From Pseudomonas sihuiensis (lineage in GTDB: Bacteria; Pseudomonadota; Gammaproteobacteria; Pseudomonadales; Pseudomonadaceae), in assembly GCF_900106015.1 (NCBI RefSeq), contig NZ_LT629797.1:5332001-5396000 (forward strand): a stretch of 64,000 bases of DNA. Direction: 5' to 3'. The stretch's first letter is position 1. Every line of letters begins with the position of its first letter. A program made the position numbers and the translations under genes. The notes under the pieces are model-generated. The model was not told where the DNA came from. It did no database searches and was given only the letters and a program-made list of their open reading frames with translations. Positions 33,092 to 41,664 of the stretch are shown here, piece after piece.

Positions 33092-33412
33092 TCAGAGTTG
33101 CTGGCCGAGGCGCTCGACGAAAGCCTGGATCAGCTCGTCGTTGCGCTTGAAGAAGTGCCACTGGCCGACCTTGCGACTGGTCACCAGACCGGCGCGTTGC
33201 AGGGTGGTCAGATGGGCGGAAACGGTGGATTGCGACAGCCCGGTGCGCAGGAAGATCTTGCCGGCGCACACGCCGATCTCCAGCGGATGATCCTGTTCGG
33301 CGAAGTTGAGCTCGGGCTCCTTCAGCCAGTCGAGGATGTCGCGGCGCACTGGGTGGGCGAGGGCCTTGATGATGGTGTCGATGTCCATGGCGGTGTCGGT
33401 GTGTATCGTCAT
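33092..33412 (-). CDS. ArsR-family repressor, probably of xenB
   Basis: 106 residues from an ATG at 33412; a longer frame from 33475 would run through its own operator, and a start at 33388 is also possible. Winged HTH: IDTIIKALAHPVRRDILDWL, then TGLSQSTVSAHLTTLQRAGL and VTSRKVGQWHFFKRN. The metal-box CxC of classical ArsR is absent; a single Cys sits in EIGVCAGKIF, so the signal may be thiol-reactive electrophiles, a fit for an old-yellow-enzyme operon. The operator candidate is at 33424-33445. Confidence 0.87.
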   Translation of the reverse strand: MTIHTDTAMDIDTIIKALAHPVRRDILDWLKEPELNFAEQDHPLEIGVCAGKIFLRTGLSQSTVSAHLTTLQRAGLVTSRKVGQWHFFKRNDELIQAFVERLGQQL

Positions 33413-33423
33413 GGGGCGAACCT

Positions 33424-33445
33424 TATATCGTCTCCGAGCGATATA
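33424..33445 (-). promoter_or_regulatory. Candidate ArsR operator
   Basis: Perfect 7-bp arms TATATCG (33424-33430) and CGATATA (33439-33445) with an 8-base spacer, 12 bases upstream of the repressor start. Size, AT-rich ends and position match ArsR-type operators, implying autoregulation of the repressor-xenB operon. Confidence 0.6.
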
Positions 33446-33514
33446 CAGATTGATTGTTCCAATAGTCTCCATCAACGGCTTCGATTGTTCTGCTCACGGC
33501 GGTAAGCTCGCGGG

Positions 33515-34099
33515 ATGAACTATCTGGCCCATCTCCATCTTGGTGGCGACGCACCACCGCAGTTGCTTGGCAGCCTCTACGGCGATTTCGTCAAAGGCCC
33601 GTTGAGCGGGCGCTGGCCGGCACAAATCGAGGCGGCCATTCGTCTGCACCGGCGCATCGATGCCTTCACCGACAGCCACCCACTGCAAGCCTGCGCGCGT
33701 GCCCGCTTTCCCGCCGCGCGGCGACGCACGGCCGGCATGCTGCTGGACCTGTTCTTCGACCATTGCCTGGCCCGCGATTGGGCCGAGTATGCGGCGCAGC
33801 CGCTGGACCATTTCACCCGCGAGGTGTACCGGGTGCTGGCCGCCGAGGCCGAGCTGCCAGGGCGCCTGGCACTGATGGCACCGCGCATGGCCGCGCAGGA
33901 CTGGCTCGGCAGCTACCGCGAGTTCGCGGTGCTGGAGCAGGTGATCGCCGGCATGCAGCGACGGCTGTCGCGGCCGCAGTTGCTCGACGGCAGCCTGGCG
34001 GAGTTGGAGCGGCTGTACGAGCCGCTCAGTGAGGACTTCAGTGCCTTCTACCCCGAACTGATGGCCTTCGCCGAGGCCGAACTGAACGCATCGAGGTAG
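33515..34099 (+). CDS. acpH: Acyl carrier protein phosphodiesterase
   Basis: Hydrolyses the phosphopantetheine prosthetic group from holo-ACP; cytoplasmic, 194 residues, as in E. coli AcpH. Family features: N-terminal MNYLAHLHLG, GSLYGDFVKGPLSG, metal-ligand region IRLHRRIDAFTDSHPLQ, and MLLDLFFDHCLARDW. It is divergent from the ArsR gene. Repeats follow its stop codon. The start was chosen for the exact family N-terminus. Confidence 0.9.
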   Translation: MNYLAHLHLGGDAPPQLLGSLYGDFVKGPLSGRWPAQIEAAIRLHRRIDAFTDSHPLQACARARFPAARRRTAGMLLDLFFDHCLARDWAEYAAQPLDHFTREVYRVLAAEAELPGRLALMAPRMAAQDWLGSYREFAVLEQVIAGMQRRLSRPQLLDGSLAELERLYEPLSEDFSAFYPELMAFAEAELNASR

Positions 34100-34103
34100 C
34101 GGC

Positions 34104-34165
34104 GGTGCGCGCAGCGCACCCTACATGTGAACCGAGTCTGGACCGTAGGGTGCGCCGTGCGCACC
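34104..34165. repeat. Palindromic repeat (GTAGGGTGCGC family)
   Basis: A 21-base left arm (34104-34124, ending GCGCACCCTAC) pairs imperfectly with a right arm starting GTAGGGTGCGCC (34145-34165). The same family begins at 29300 after argP. From here to the ATPase stop codon (34283) nothing else is recognised. Confidence 0.6.
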
Positions 34166-34282
34166 AGGGCTTTCGCCGCTGCGACGTTCGCTGCCAAAGC
34201 GCCTACCACCAGGTTTCGCGTCGGGCGCTGTGGGAGGGGCGTCAGCCGCGGCGACCATCACTGCAATCTCTCCTTCAGCGGC

Positions 34283-37000
34283 TCAGGTCGCCTGAGCATG
34301 CAGGCCAAAGCGCCGCACCACCCATTTCTCCAGCTCCGCCACGGCGAACAGCGCCAGGCCTGCCAGCAGTACACGCAGCCATTCCTCTGGGCTCAGGCCG
34401 ACCGAGCCGAATACCCCCTGCAGCGGCGGTGCATAGGTGAACAACAGCTGCAGCACCAGGCAGATGGCGATGGTCACCAGCACCGCGCGGTTGCCCAGCA
34501 GGGCGTCGCGGTTGAGCACCGAGCCGAAGATGCTGCGGCTGTTGAACAGGTAGAAGATTTCGCACATCACTATGGCATTCACTGCGATGGTGCGGGCGCT
34601 TTCCAGGCTGTTGCCAAGCTTCAGCTCCCAGAGGAACAGGCCGATGCCCGCGCCGGCAATCAGCAGCGAAACCATTACCACGCGCCAGACGAAGAAGCCG
34701 GATAGCAGGGGCTCGTTCGGCGCGCGTGGGGCGCGCTGCATCAAACCGCGTTCGCTGGGTTCGAAGGCCAGCGCCAGGCCCAGGGTGCTGGAGGTGACCA
34801 TGTTGATCCACAGCACCTGCGCCGGCGTCAGTGGCAGCACCACCTGGAACAGAATGGCGAAGATCACGATCAGCGACTGGCCGCCATTGGTCGGTAGAGA
34901 AAACAGGATGAATTTCTTCAGGTTGTCGTAGATCGCCCGACCCTCGCGCACGGCCCCGGCGATGGTGGCGAAGTTGTCGTCGGCCAGCACTACTTCGGCT
35001 GCTTCCTTGGCCGCTTCGGTGCCCTTGTTGCCCATCGCCACGCCGACGTCGGCGCGCTTCAGGGCCGGTGCGTCGTTGACGCCATCGCCGGTCATGGCCA
35101 CGACCTCGCCGCTGTCCTGCATGGCCTGCACCAGGCGCAGTTTGTGCTCGGGGCTGGCGCGGGCGAATACCTCGACGCCGGGCAACACCTCGCGCAGGCG
35201 GCGGTCATCGAGCAGTTCCAGCTCGGCGCCGGTCATCGCCGGCAGGCCGACGCCGATGCCTAGTTGCGCACCGATGGCGCGGGCCGTCTCGGCATGGTCG
35301 CCAGTGATCATCTTTACCCGGATACCGGCGCGCTGGCATTCGGCGACAGCGGCGATGGCCTCCTCGCGTGGCGGGTCGATGATGCCGACCAGAGCGAGCA
35401 GAGTCAGCCCATCTTCTACGTCGTCGAAGCTCAGGTTGCGTTGCTCGGTCGGTGCCGTTTTGCTGGCCAGGGCCAGCAGGCGCAGGCCACGGGCAGCCAG
35501 ATCGGTGGCCTGGCGTCGCCAGTAGTCGGCATCCAGAGCCGTGTTAGCGCCGTCGGCGCTGCGCTGGCTGGCGCACATTTCCAGCACGCGCTCGGGGGCG
35601 CCCTTGAGGTAGACCAGGCCATGGCCTGCGTGGTCATGGTGCAGGGTGGCCATGAAACGGTGTTCGGACTCGAACGGAATCGCGTCACTGCGGGGCAGTT
35701 GTGTGTGCAGCGACTGGATATCGAGACCGCTTTTCAGCGCCAGGGTCAGCAGCGCGCCTTCGGTCGGGTCGCCATGCAGTTGCCAGTGGCCGGCGGCGTC
35801 CTGTTGCAGGCGGGCGTCGTTGCACAGCTGTGCGGCACGGGCGATCTCCAGCAGTTCGGTGTCGGGCTCAAGCAGCTTGCCGTCCTGGTGGAAGGCGCCT
35901 TCCGGGGCATAGCCGACGCCGCTGATATCGAGGATGCGGCTGGCGCTGACCACGCGTTGTACGGTCATTTCGTTGCGGGTCAGGGTGCCGGTCTTGTCCG
36001 AGCAGATCACCGTCACCGAGCCCAGGGTTTCCACTGCCGGCAGGCTGCGGACGATGGCATTGTGGCCGGCCATGCGCTGCACGCCGAGGGCGAGGATCAC
36101 CGTCATGATCGCCGGCAGACCCTCGGGGATGGCCGAGGCGGTCAGCGCCACCACCATCATGAACATCTCCCCCGGATTCTGGCTGTGCCAGAGGATGCCA
36201 AGGATGAAGGTGGCCAAGGCTAGGATCAGGATGATCACCGCCAGCCAGCGGCTGAACTGTTCGATCTGTCGCAGCAGCGGCGTGGACAACGCCTGTACCT
36301 GCTGCAGCATCGCGCCGATTCGGCCGAGCTCGGTGTCGGCGCCGCTGGCCACCACCACACCGCTGGCCTGGCCGCTACTGACCAGCGTGCCCGAATAAGC
36401 CATGCAGCGGCGGTCGCCGAGTGCGGCGTCGGCGTTGCAGTGCGCCACGGATTTTTCCACCGGTACCGATTCGCCGGTCAGCGCCGCTTCTTCCACCAGC
36501 AGGTTCTTCACGCTGATCAGGCGCAGGTCGGCTGGCACCTTGTCGCCGGATACCAGCAGCACGATGTCGCCGGGCACCAGGCGCTCGGCATCGATTTCAT
36601 GGCGTTCACCGCCACGCAGCACCATGGCGTGGGGCGAGAGCATGCTGCGGATGGCGTCCAGCGCGTTCTCCGCCTTGCCTTCCTGGATGAAGCCGATGAT
36701 CACGTTGATCAGCACGGCGGCAAGGATCACCGAGGTATCGACCCAATGGCCGAGCAGGGCGGTGATCAGGGCGGCGACCAGCATCATGTAGAGCAGCACG
36801 TTGTGGAACTGATAGAGCAGGCGCAGCAGCGGTCCACGGCGTTGCGGCGGCGGCAGGCGGTTGGCGCCGTGGCGTTGCAGGCGCAGTTCGGCTTCGTCCT
36901 GGCTGAGACCGCTGGCGCTGCTGTGCTGGGCATCGAGCGCTTGTTGTGCAGTCAAACCGTGCCAGGTGTGGTCACTATGTTGTGAGGGGGCATTGCCCAT
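34283..37000 (-). CDS. P2-type cation-transporting P-type ATPase
   Basis: Inner-membrane P-type pump of 905 residues from the ATG at 37000 (AAGGAG upstream; the longer frame to 37114 was rejected). Domains in order: cation ATPase N-domain (HGLTAQQALDAQ), actuator loop EAALTGESVPVEK, segment 4 IPEGLPAIM, phosphorylation site CSDKTGTLTRNEM, hinge MTGDGVNDAPALKRADVGVAMG, then C-terminal segments. The expected acidic ligands of Ca2+ pumps are changed: segment 5 reads TNGGQ, where SERCA has NxGE, and segment 6 has NMVTSSTLG with no Asp. So the ion is uncertain; Ca2+ is not assured. An Anr-like site lies in its promoter. Confidence 0.9.
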   Translation of the reverse strand: MGNAPSQHSDHTWHGLTAQQALDAQHSSASGLSQDEAELRLQRHGANRLPPPQRRGPLLRLLYQFHNVLLYMMLVAALITALLGHWVDTSVILAAVLINVIIGFIQEGKAENALDAIRSMLSPHAMVLRGGERHEIDAERLVPGDIVLLVSGDKVPADLRLISVKNLLVEEAALTGESVPVEKSVAHCNADAALGDRRCMAYSGTLVSSGQASGVVVASGADTELGRIGAMLQQVQALSTPLLRQIEQFSRWLAVIILILALATFILGILWHSQNPGEMFMMVVALTASAIPEGLPAIMTVILALGVQRMAGHNAIVRSLPAVETLGSVTVICSDKTGTLTRNEMTVQRVVSASRILDISGVGYAPEGAFHQDGKLLEPDTELLEIARAAQLCNDARLQQDAAGHWQLHGDPTEGALLTLALKSGLDIQSLHTQLPRSDAIPFESEHRFMATLHHDHAGHGLVYLKGAPERVLEMCASQRSADGANTALDADYWRRQATDLAARGLRLLALASKTAPTEQRNLSFDDVEDGLTLLALVGIIDPPREEAIAAVAECQRAGIRVKMITGDHAETARAIGAQLGIGVGLPAMTGAELELLDDRRLREVLPGVEVFARASPEHKLRLVQAMQDSGEVVAMTGDGVNDAPALKRADVGVAMGNKGTEAAKEAAEVVLADDNFATIAGAVREGRAIYDNLKKFILFSLPTNGGQSLIVIFAILFQVVLPLTPAQVLWINMVTSSTLGLALAFEPSERGLMQRAPRAPNEPLLSGFFVWRVVMVSLLIAGAGIGLFLWELKLGNSLESARTIAVNAIVMCEIFYLFNSRSIFGSVLNRDALLGNRAVLVTIAICLVLQLLFTYAPPLQGVFGSVGLSPEEWLRVLLAGLALFAVAELEKWVVRRFGLHAQAT

Positions 37001-37072
37001 GCGGCGCGTCTCCTTGTTTGGGCCGGGCTGCGCTTGTTGGCCGCCATCCGGCGGGCAGTGAGCAGTCCTGAT

Positions 37073-37142
37073 TACCCTAGTCCGCTTTACCGCGTCGGGC
37101 CTGACCTGCATCAAGGAGTACGGAGTCGAGAGGCGCTTGAAT
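37073..37142. promoter_or_regulatory. Shared Anr-like site between the P-type ATPase and universal stress genes
   Basis: CTGACCTGCATCAA (37101-37114), read on the minus strand TTGATGCAGGTCAG, resembles the Anr box and the arcD site (same CTGAC...ATCAA outer bases). At 22 bases downstream on the plus strand lies TTGAAT (37137-37142); about 21 bases away on the minus strand lies TAGGGT (37079-37074). Both fit Anr class II -10 elements, so one site may drive both divergent genes under low oxygen. Confidence 0.55.
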
Positions 37143-37175
37143 GTAACGCGGTGTTAAACCCATGGAGGAAACGAG

Positions 37176-38024
37176 ATGATCAAGATTCTGGTAGCGACCG
37201 ACCTGTCCGAGCGTTCGGCGCATGCGGTGCAGCGCGCCGTGCAACTGATCCGCCGTCAGGGTGGCGGTGAGTGGAGTCTTCTGCATGTGATCGATGACGA
37301 TGCGCCGGCCGCGCACGTGCAGCGTCAGGTGCAACAAGCCGAGACGCTCTTGCAGGCGCAGGCTGAACGCCTGGGCGAGCAGGCCGGCAGCGTTCCGCGG
37401 GTGATCGTGGGCACTGGCGAGGCCGCGGCGGTGATCGTCGAGAGCGCGCAGGGCATGGGCGCCGATCTACTGCTGGTGGGCGCGCATCGCAAGTCGGCGC
37501 TGCGCGACTTCTTCGTCGGCACCACGCTCGAACGCGTGGTGCGCAGCAGCCATCTGCCGGTGCTGCGGGTCAATGGCCCGGTGACCCACGAGTATCGTCA
37601 TGCGCTGCTGGCGATGGACCTGTCGCGTACGTCGCAACAGGCTCTGAACCGGGCGCGTGAGCTGGGCCTGGCGAGCCTGGACAACCTGCATGTGGCCAGT
37701 GCGGTCGAGCCGGTGGCGGCGGGCGCGATGATGGAAGCCGGCATCAGCGCCGAGGTGCTGGAGAACCAGCGCGAGCTGCTGCGTCAGCAACTGGTGGAGC
37801 GCCTCGATGCAGTCGGTGCGAAGCTGGGTCACGAGCGTTTGCTGGTACAGATTGGCTCACCGGAAGGGGTGATTGGCGAGGCCTTGCGCCACTCCGGCGC
37901 GGACCTGCTGGTTCTGGGCACCCACGCCCGTGAAGGCGTTTCGCGCCTCTTCCTCGGCAGCGTGGCCAGCCAGCTGCTGGCGTCGGTCGACAGCGACGCC
38001 TTGATCGTACCGCCGGCTGACTGA
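37176..38024 (+). CDS. Tandem universal stress protein
   Basis: 282 residues with two UspA domains (about 1-135 and 140-282). Domain 1 starts MIKILVATDLSERSAHAVQR and has the nucleotide-type loop GADLLLVGAHRKS. Domain 2 has ALLAMDLSRTSQQALNRARE and GADLLVLGTHAREGVSRLFLGSV, the ATP-binding GxHxR-G-(S) type motif. Cytoplasmic. Homologues beside olsBA in P. aeruginosa (PA4352, from memory) are Anr-induced and support survival without oxygen. GAGGAAACGAG precedes the ATG. Confidence 0.92.
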   Translation: MIKILVATDLSERSAHAVQRAVQLIRRQGGGEWSLLHVIDDDAPAAHVQRQVQQAETLLQAQAERLGEQAGSVPRVIVGTGEAAAVIVESAQGMGADLLLVGAHRKSALRDFFVGTTLERVVRSSHLPVLRVNGPVTHEYRHALLAMDLSRTSQQALNRARELGLASLDNLHVASAVEPVAAGAMMEAGISAEVLENQRELLRQQLVERLDAVGAKLGHERLLVQIGSPEGVIGEALRHSGADLLVLGTHAREGVSRLFLGSVASQLLASVDSDALIVPPAD

Positions 38025-38030
38025 GTGCGC

Positions 38031-38807
38031 TCAGGCCGCCTCGGCCTGCTCCTGCTCGGCTGTGTTCAGCAGCAGGGCGCTGGCGATGATGGCCTGGCTG
38101 TGCCGGGCCAGTTCGTTGCGGCTGCGTGATTCGCTGGGAATCGGCGCGAGCAGGCGGATCTCCACTTCACAGGCTGAGCTCGAGAGCAGGCGCAGCAGGT
38201 GCGAGAGCATGTCGTCGTCGCCGATGAAGGGTGCCACGGGGCAGGGCTGGCCGTCGCGCAGATAGCGGATGGCGACGGGTTGTACGGCCACGCCGCTGTC
38301 GATGGCGCTGCTCAGCAGGCGGCCGTGGAAAGTGCGTAGCGCGAGGCCGTCGGTGGTAGTGCCTTCGGGAAATATCAGCAGGTGATGACCCTGCTGCAGA
38401 TGGCGGGTGAGCTGCTGGCCGACCTGGCTGCTGTCGCCCGCACCGCGGCGGATGAACTGCGTGCCGGCCTTGTGTGCCAGCCAGCCGGCGACCGGCCAGT
38501 CGCGCACCTCTGCCTTGGACAGGAAGGACAGCGGCTGCAGGGCGCCCAACAGCGGAATGTCGGTCCATGACACATGGTTGCTGACCCACAGCATCGGCTG
38601 CGTCGGCAGCTCGCCCTCGACCCGTACGCGAAATGGCAGGGCGCCGCCCAGGCGTGCCAGGAACCAGCGCGTCAGACGCTGGCGCAGCGGCATCAGATCG
38701 TGCCGAACTACCCGCTCGACCAGGCTGACGATGCCGGCCAGCAAGGTACCGAAGGCGATTACCAGGGCCAGATGAAAGAGGCGCAGGGACAGACGCAGTT
38801 TGGCCAT
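38031..38807 (-). CDS. olsA: Lyso-ornithine lipid O-acyltransferase (PlsC family)
   Basis: Inner-membrane acyltransferase that adds the second fatty acid to lyso-ornithine lipid. 258 residues from the ATG at 38807, chosen for GGAGG six bases upstream. N-terminal membrane segment (LRLFHLALVIAFGTLLAGIV), catalytic NHVSWTD (HX4D), FIRRGAGDSSQVGQQL and the substrate motif FPEGTTTDGLALRTFHGRLL. It is downstream of olsB on the same strand, separated by a large palindrome, which matches the olsB-olsA order of P. aeruginosa. General lysophosphatidic acid acylation is an alternative activity. Confidence 0.88.
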   Translation of the reverse strand: MAKLRLSLRLFHLALVIAFGTLLAGIVSLVERVVRHDLMPLRQRLTRWFLARLGGALPFRVRVEGELPTQPMLWVSNHVSWTDIPLLGALQPLSFLSKAEVRDWPVAGWLAHKAGTQFIRRGAGDSSQVGQQLTRHLQQGHHLLIFPEGTTTDGLALRTFHGRLLSSAIDSGVAVQPVAIRYLRDGQPCPVAPFIGDDDMLSHLLRLLSSSACEVEIRLLAPIPSESRSRNELARHSQAIIASALLLNTAEQEQAEAA

Positions 38808-38885
38808 CGCGGCCTCCGCTCGTGAATGAGTGCCGACATTATCCATGGCTCGAACCGCTTGGCGATGCCTTATCGTCATATGTTC

Positions 38886-38950
38886 TGTAGGAGCGAGCTC
38901 TGCTCGCGAATGCTGGACACTCTCGTTCGCGAGCAGAGCTCGCTCCTACA
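38886..38950. repeat. Large perfect palindrome between olsB and olsA
   Basis: Arms of 25 bp (38886-38910 and 38926-38950) are perfect complements around a 15-base loop; the outer end is TGTAGGAGCGAGCTCTGCTC. It belongs to the GTAGGAGCG repeat family of this genome. It sits eight bases after the olsB stop codon on the minus strand, so olsB and olsA are separated by a very stable RNA hairpin. Confidence 0.8.
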
Positions 38951-38958
38951 GCCGGGTT

Positions 38959-39690
38959 TCAGACTGCCGCCTTGAAGTGCCGAGCGTAGCGCGGGCACAG
39001 CTCGTCGCGCTTGAGCAGGATGAACACGTCGGCCACCTGGAAGTCCTTGTCCCAGCACGGCTCGCCGCAGATTTTTGCGCCCAGGCGCATGTAGGCCTTG
39101 AGCAGTGGTGGCATCTCGGCGATGACGTTGCCCGGCAGATCCAGTTGCGGCAGGGGATGTTTGGGCTCGGCACGCAGGTGTTCGGTGCACAGGTAACGTT
39201 CGCGCAGACGCTGCATCACGGCATGCGCCTGGATGCCGCCGTCCTGCATGGAGATGCTGGCGCAGCCCATCAGGTAGCGGTAGCCGCCTTCGTTGAGTAC
39301 CTCGGCCAGTTCGCCCCAGAGCACGGCGATGGTGGCGCCGTTGCGGTAGGCGACATCGACGCAGGTGCGGCCGATTTCCAGTACCGGGCCTTCCAGTTTG
39401 GCCAGGCCGTGCAGGGCGAATTCCTCTTCGCTGTAGTAGCGACCGAGACCCGCGGCGGCCTGGTGATCGAGCAGGCGAGTGGTGGCGACCAGTTCGCCGC
39501 TGTTCAGATCACGCACGCCGATATGGCTGCAGTGAATGTCGTAGTCGTCCATGTCCAGACCCAGTTCGGCGCCGTTGAGCTTGGCATCGAATTCCGCGCT
39601 GAATACGCGGTAGCGCAAGGCCTGAGCTTCACGCAGGGCGGCGGGGCCTTGCAGACGTTCGGCCTGCAGACGGCGAGCGGTTTGAGTCAT
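38959..39690 (-). CDS. olsB: L-ornithine N-alpha-acyltransferase
   Basis: Makes lyso-ornithine lipid from ornithine and 3-hydroxyacyl-ACP. 243 residues, GNAT-like acyltransferase-5 fold: [20 protein letters not shown] near the N-terminus, [20 protein letters not shown], the region [21 protein letters not shown], and [14 protein letters not shown]. Cytoplasmic face of the inner membrane. The downstream olsA gene completes the pathway. Ornithine supply could link it to the arc pathway in the same window. Confidence 0.9.
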   Translation of the reverse strand: MTQTARRLQAERLQGPAALREAQALRYRVFSAEFDAKLNGAELGLDMDDYDIHCSHIGVRDLNSGELVATTRLLDHQAAAGLGRYYSEEEFALHGLAKLEGPVLEIGRTCVDVAYRNGATIAVLWGELAEVLNEGGYRYLMGCASISMQDGGIQAHAVMQRLRERYLCTEHLRAEPKHPLPQLDLPGNVIAEMPPLLKAYMRLGAKICGEPCWDKDFQVADVFILLKRDELCPRYARHFKAAV

Positions 39691-39838
39691 GCCAGATCCT
39701 CCGTGTGCCGGCTGAATGCTTGCAGCCGGTCGATCTTGTTGGGCAAGCTCAGGCTAGGTAGCTGCGGTGTCACCACCGTGACGCTTTTTTTATGCTTATG
39801 TGACAGCGGCGCAGATACTGCTGCGAGGAGCCCGTGCG

Positions 39839-40729
39839 ATGCCCTGGTCGAGTCTGTTTCAGCCCAATGAGCGCCTGACTGCCGAGGTGGGCCTGGAAGA
39901 CTGGTACGCCCGTTTGCTGGAGCGCCTGGGCGGCACGCCGCAACCCTTCGAACTGGCACTGGTGGGCGGCCTGCTGGCGGCCACGCCGGGCTTGGCCTTT
40001 CTCGCCGGCTATCAGGCGGCGTTGCGCATGCTGTGGCCGGCGGCGCCCTGGACGGCAGGCGCGCTGTGCGTGACGGAGAACCGCAGCACCCGCCCGGCGG
40101 ACATGAACACACGTATCGACGGCCTGCAGATCACGGGGCGCAAGGATTTCGTCACCGCTGCCGAATGTGCCGACTGGCTGCTGGTGGCGGCGCGTGAGGA
40201 GGACGAGGGGCAGGCGCCGCGTCTGGCTCTGGGCGTGGTACGCCAGGGCGCGCCAGGTGTACGTATCGAGCCGCTGCCGGCCCTGCCGTTGATGCCGGAT
40301 ATCGGCCATGCGCGACTGCACCTGGAACAGGCCCACGGCGAGCGCCTGGCCGGCGACGGCTGGGACGACTACGTCAAACCCTTCCGCACCCTGGAAGACG
40401 TGCACGTACTTACCGCTGTTGTCGCCTGGCAGTTTGGCGTGGGGCGCGATTGTGCCTGGCCTGAAACGCTGCTATTGCGCCTGCAGGCGCTGCTGGCCGG
40501 TTGTGCCGAGGTCGCGCGGCAGGCGCCCGATGCGCCCACCACCCATCTGCTGCTGGCCGGGTTGTTCGCCGAGCAGCAGGCGTTGGCCGATGAGCTGAAG
40601 GTGGCCTTTGCCGGCGGTCCTGCGCATTGGGCCGAGCTGTGGCAGCGCGACAAGGGCTTGCTGCGCATCGCCGAGGCGGCGCGCAGCAAGCGTCTGGAGA
40701 AAGCGCGGCGGATTGTCGCCGGCCGTTGA
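39839..40729 (+). CDS. Acyl-CoA dehydrogenase-like protein, short and degenerate
   Basis: 296 residues from the ATG at 39839 (GAGGAG upstream), starting MPWSSLFQPNERLTAEVGLE. The middle part resembles an acyl-CoA dehydrogenase core: GALCVTENRSTRPADMNTRI then GLQITGRKDFVTAAECADWL, as in the ACAD middle domain (TE..G, G.K.yiT.a). It is much shorter than true acyl-CoA dehydrogenases (about 380) and I do not see the conserved catalytic Glu. It may be a non-catalytic or altered flavoprotein. Divergent from olsB. Confidence 0.7.
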   Translation: MPWSSLFQPNERLTAEVGLEDWYARLLERLGGTPQPFELALVGGLLAATPGLAFLAGYQAALRMLWPAAPWTAGALCVTENRSTRPADMNTRIDGLQITGRKDFVTAAECADWLLVAAREEDEGQAPRLALGVVRQGAPGVRIEPLPALPLMPDIGHARLHLEQAHGERLAGDGWDDYVKPFRTLEDVHVLTAVVAWQFGVGRDCAWPETLLLRLQALLAGCAEVARQAPDAPTTHLLLAGLFAEQQALADELKVAFAGGPAHWAELWQRDKGLLRIAEAARSKRLEKARRIVAGR

Positions 40730-40795
40730 TCCATATCAGTACCGTCCTGCGGTCGTGCGCCTAAGGTTGCCTCGCGTTTCTTCTACGAGGTTTCC

Positions 40796-41581
40796 ATGCG
40801 CCGCGAGCCCATCGTGCTGTTCGATAACGGCAGCCACCAATGCCTGATGTTCGATGACCTGGTCAGCGGCGAAGGCGTGCAATCCAACCAGTTTCTGATC
40901 ACCGACAACGAGCAGTACCTGCTGCTCGATCCGGGCGGTGATCTGACCTATACGCCGCTGTCGCTGGAACTGTCCAAGCACATTCCGGTGCAGGACCTGA
41001 CCTACATCTTCGCCTCGCACCAGGACCCGGACATCATCGCCTCGCTCGACAAGTGGCTGCTGCACACCCGTGCGCGGGTGATCTGCTCCAAGCTGTGGGC
41101 GCGTTTTCTGCCGCACCTGACCGCCAACTACCTGGTGTTGAGCCGTGGCATCAACACCTTCGATCGCATCATCGCGTTGCCGGATCGTGGCCAGAGCATC
41201 CCGCTCGGCAAATGCTCGCTCAAGGCCGTGCCGGCGCACTTCCTGCACTCGGTGGGAAACTTCCAGGTCTATGACCCGGTGAGCAAGATCCTTTTCTCCG
41301 GTGACATGGGCGCTTCGCTGGTCGACGACGCTTCGCCGGTGCGCGACTTCGTCAACCACGTGCCGAATATGGAAGGCTTCCACCGCCGCTATATGGCCGG
41401 CAACAAGGCCTGTCGCCTGTGGGCGGCGATGGTGCGGCAGATGGATGTGGAAATGATCGTGCCGCAGCACGGCCGGCCCTTCGTCGGCCCGGAAATGATC
41501 AGCGCCTTTCTCTACTGGATCGAGAACCTCGAATGCGGTCTCGACCTGATGGGCCCGGAGGATTACCAACTGCCCAAATGA
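40796..41581 (+). CDS. MBL-fold protein of the oxygen-binding di-iron (ODP) type
   Basis: 261 residues, metallo-beta-lactamase fold with features of di-iron oxygen sensors rather than hydrolases. The canonical HxHxDH is replaced by SHQDPDIIASLDKWL (about residues 64-78); further ligand positions are VPAHFLHSVGNFQVYDP, LFSGDMGASLVDD and VPQHGRPFVG. This layout is like the ODP domains related to flavodiiron proteins. It is expected to bind O2 reversibly or reduce it; cytoplasmic. Near the Anr-linked usp and ATPase genes, an oxygen-related role is plausible. Confidence 0.75.
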   Translation: MRREPIVLFDNGSHQCLMFDDLVSGEGVQSNQFLITDNEQYLLLDPGGDLTYTPLSLELSKHIPVQDLTYIFASHQDPDIIASLDKWLLHTRARVICSKLWARFLPHLTANYLVLSRGINTFDRIIALPDRGQSIPLGKCSLKAVPAHFLHSVGNFQVYDPVSKILFSGDMGASLVDDASPVRDFVNHVPNMEGFHRRYMAGNKACRLWAAMVRQMDVEMIVPQHGRPFVGPEMISAFLYWIENLECGLDLMGPEDYQLPK

Positions 41582-41664
41582 GGGGCGCAGATGGCGGTTC
41601 CGTCGCTTCAAGCCGTCATCATGGCCATGCTAGGGTGCGCCACGATTTCTGATCGAGGCCGCCC

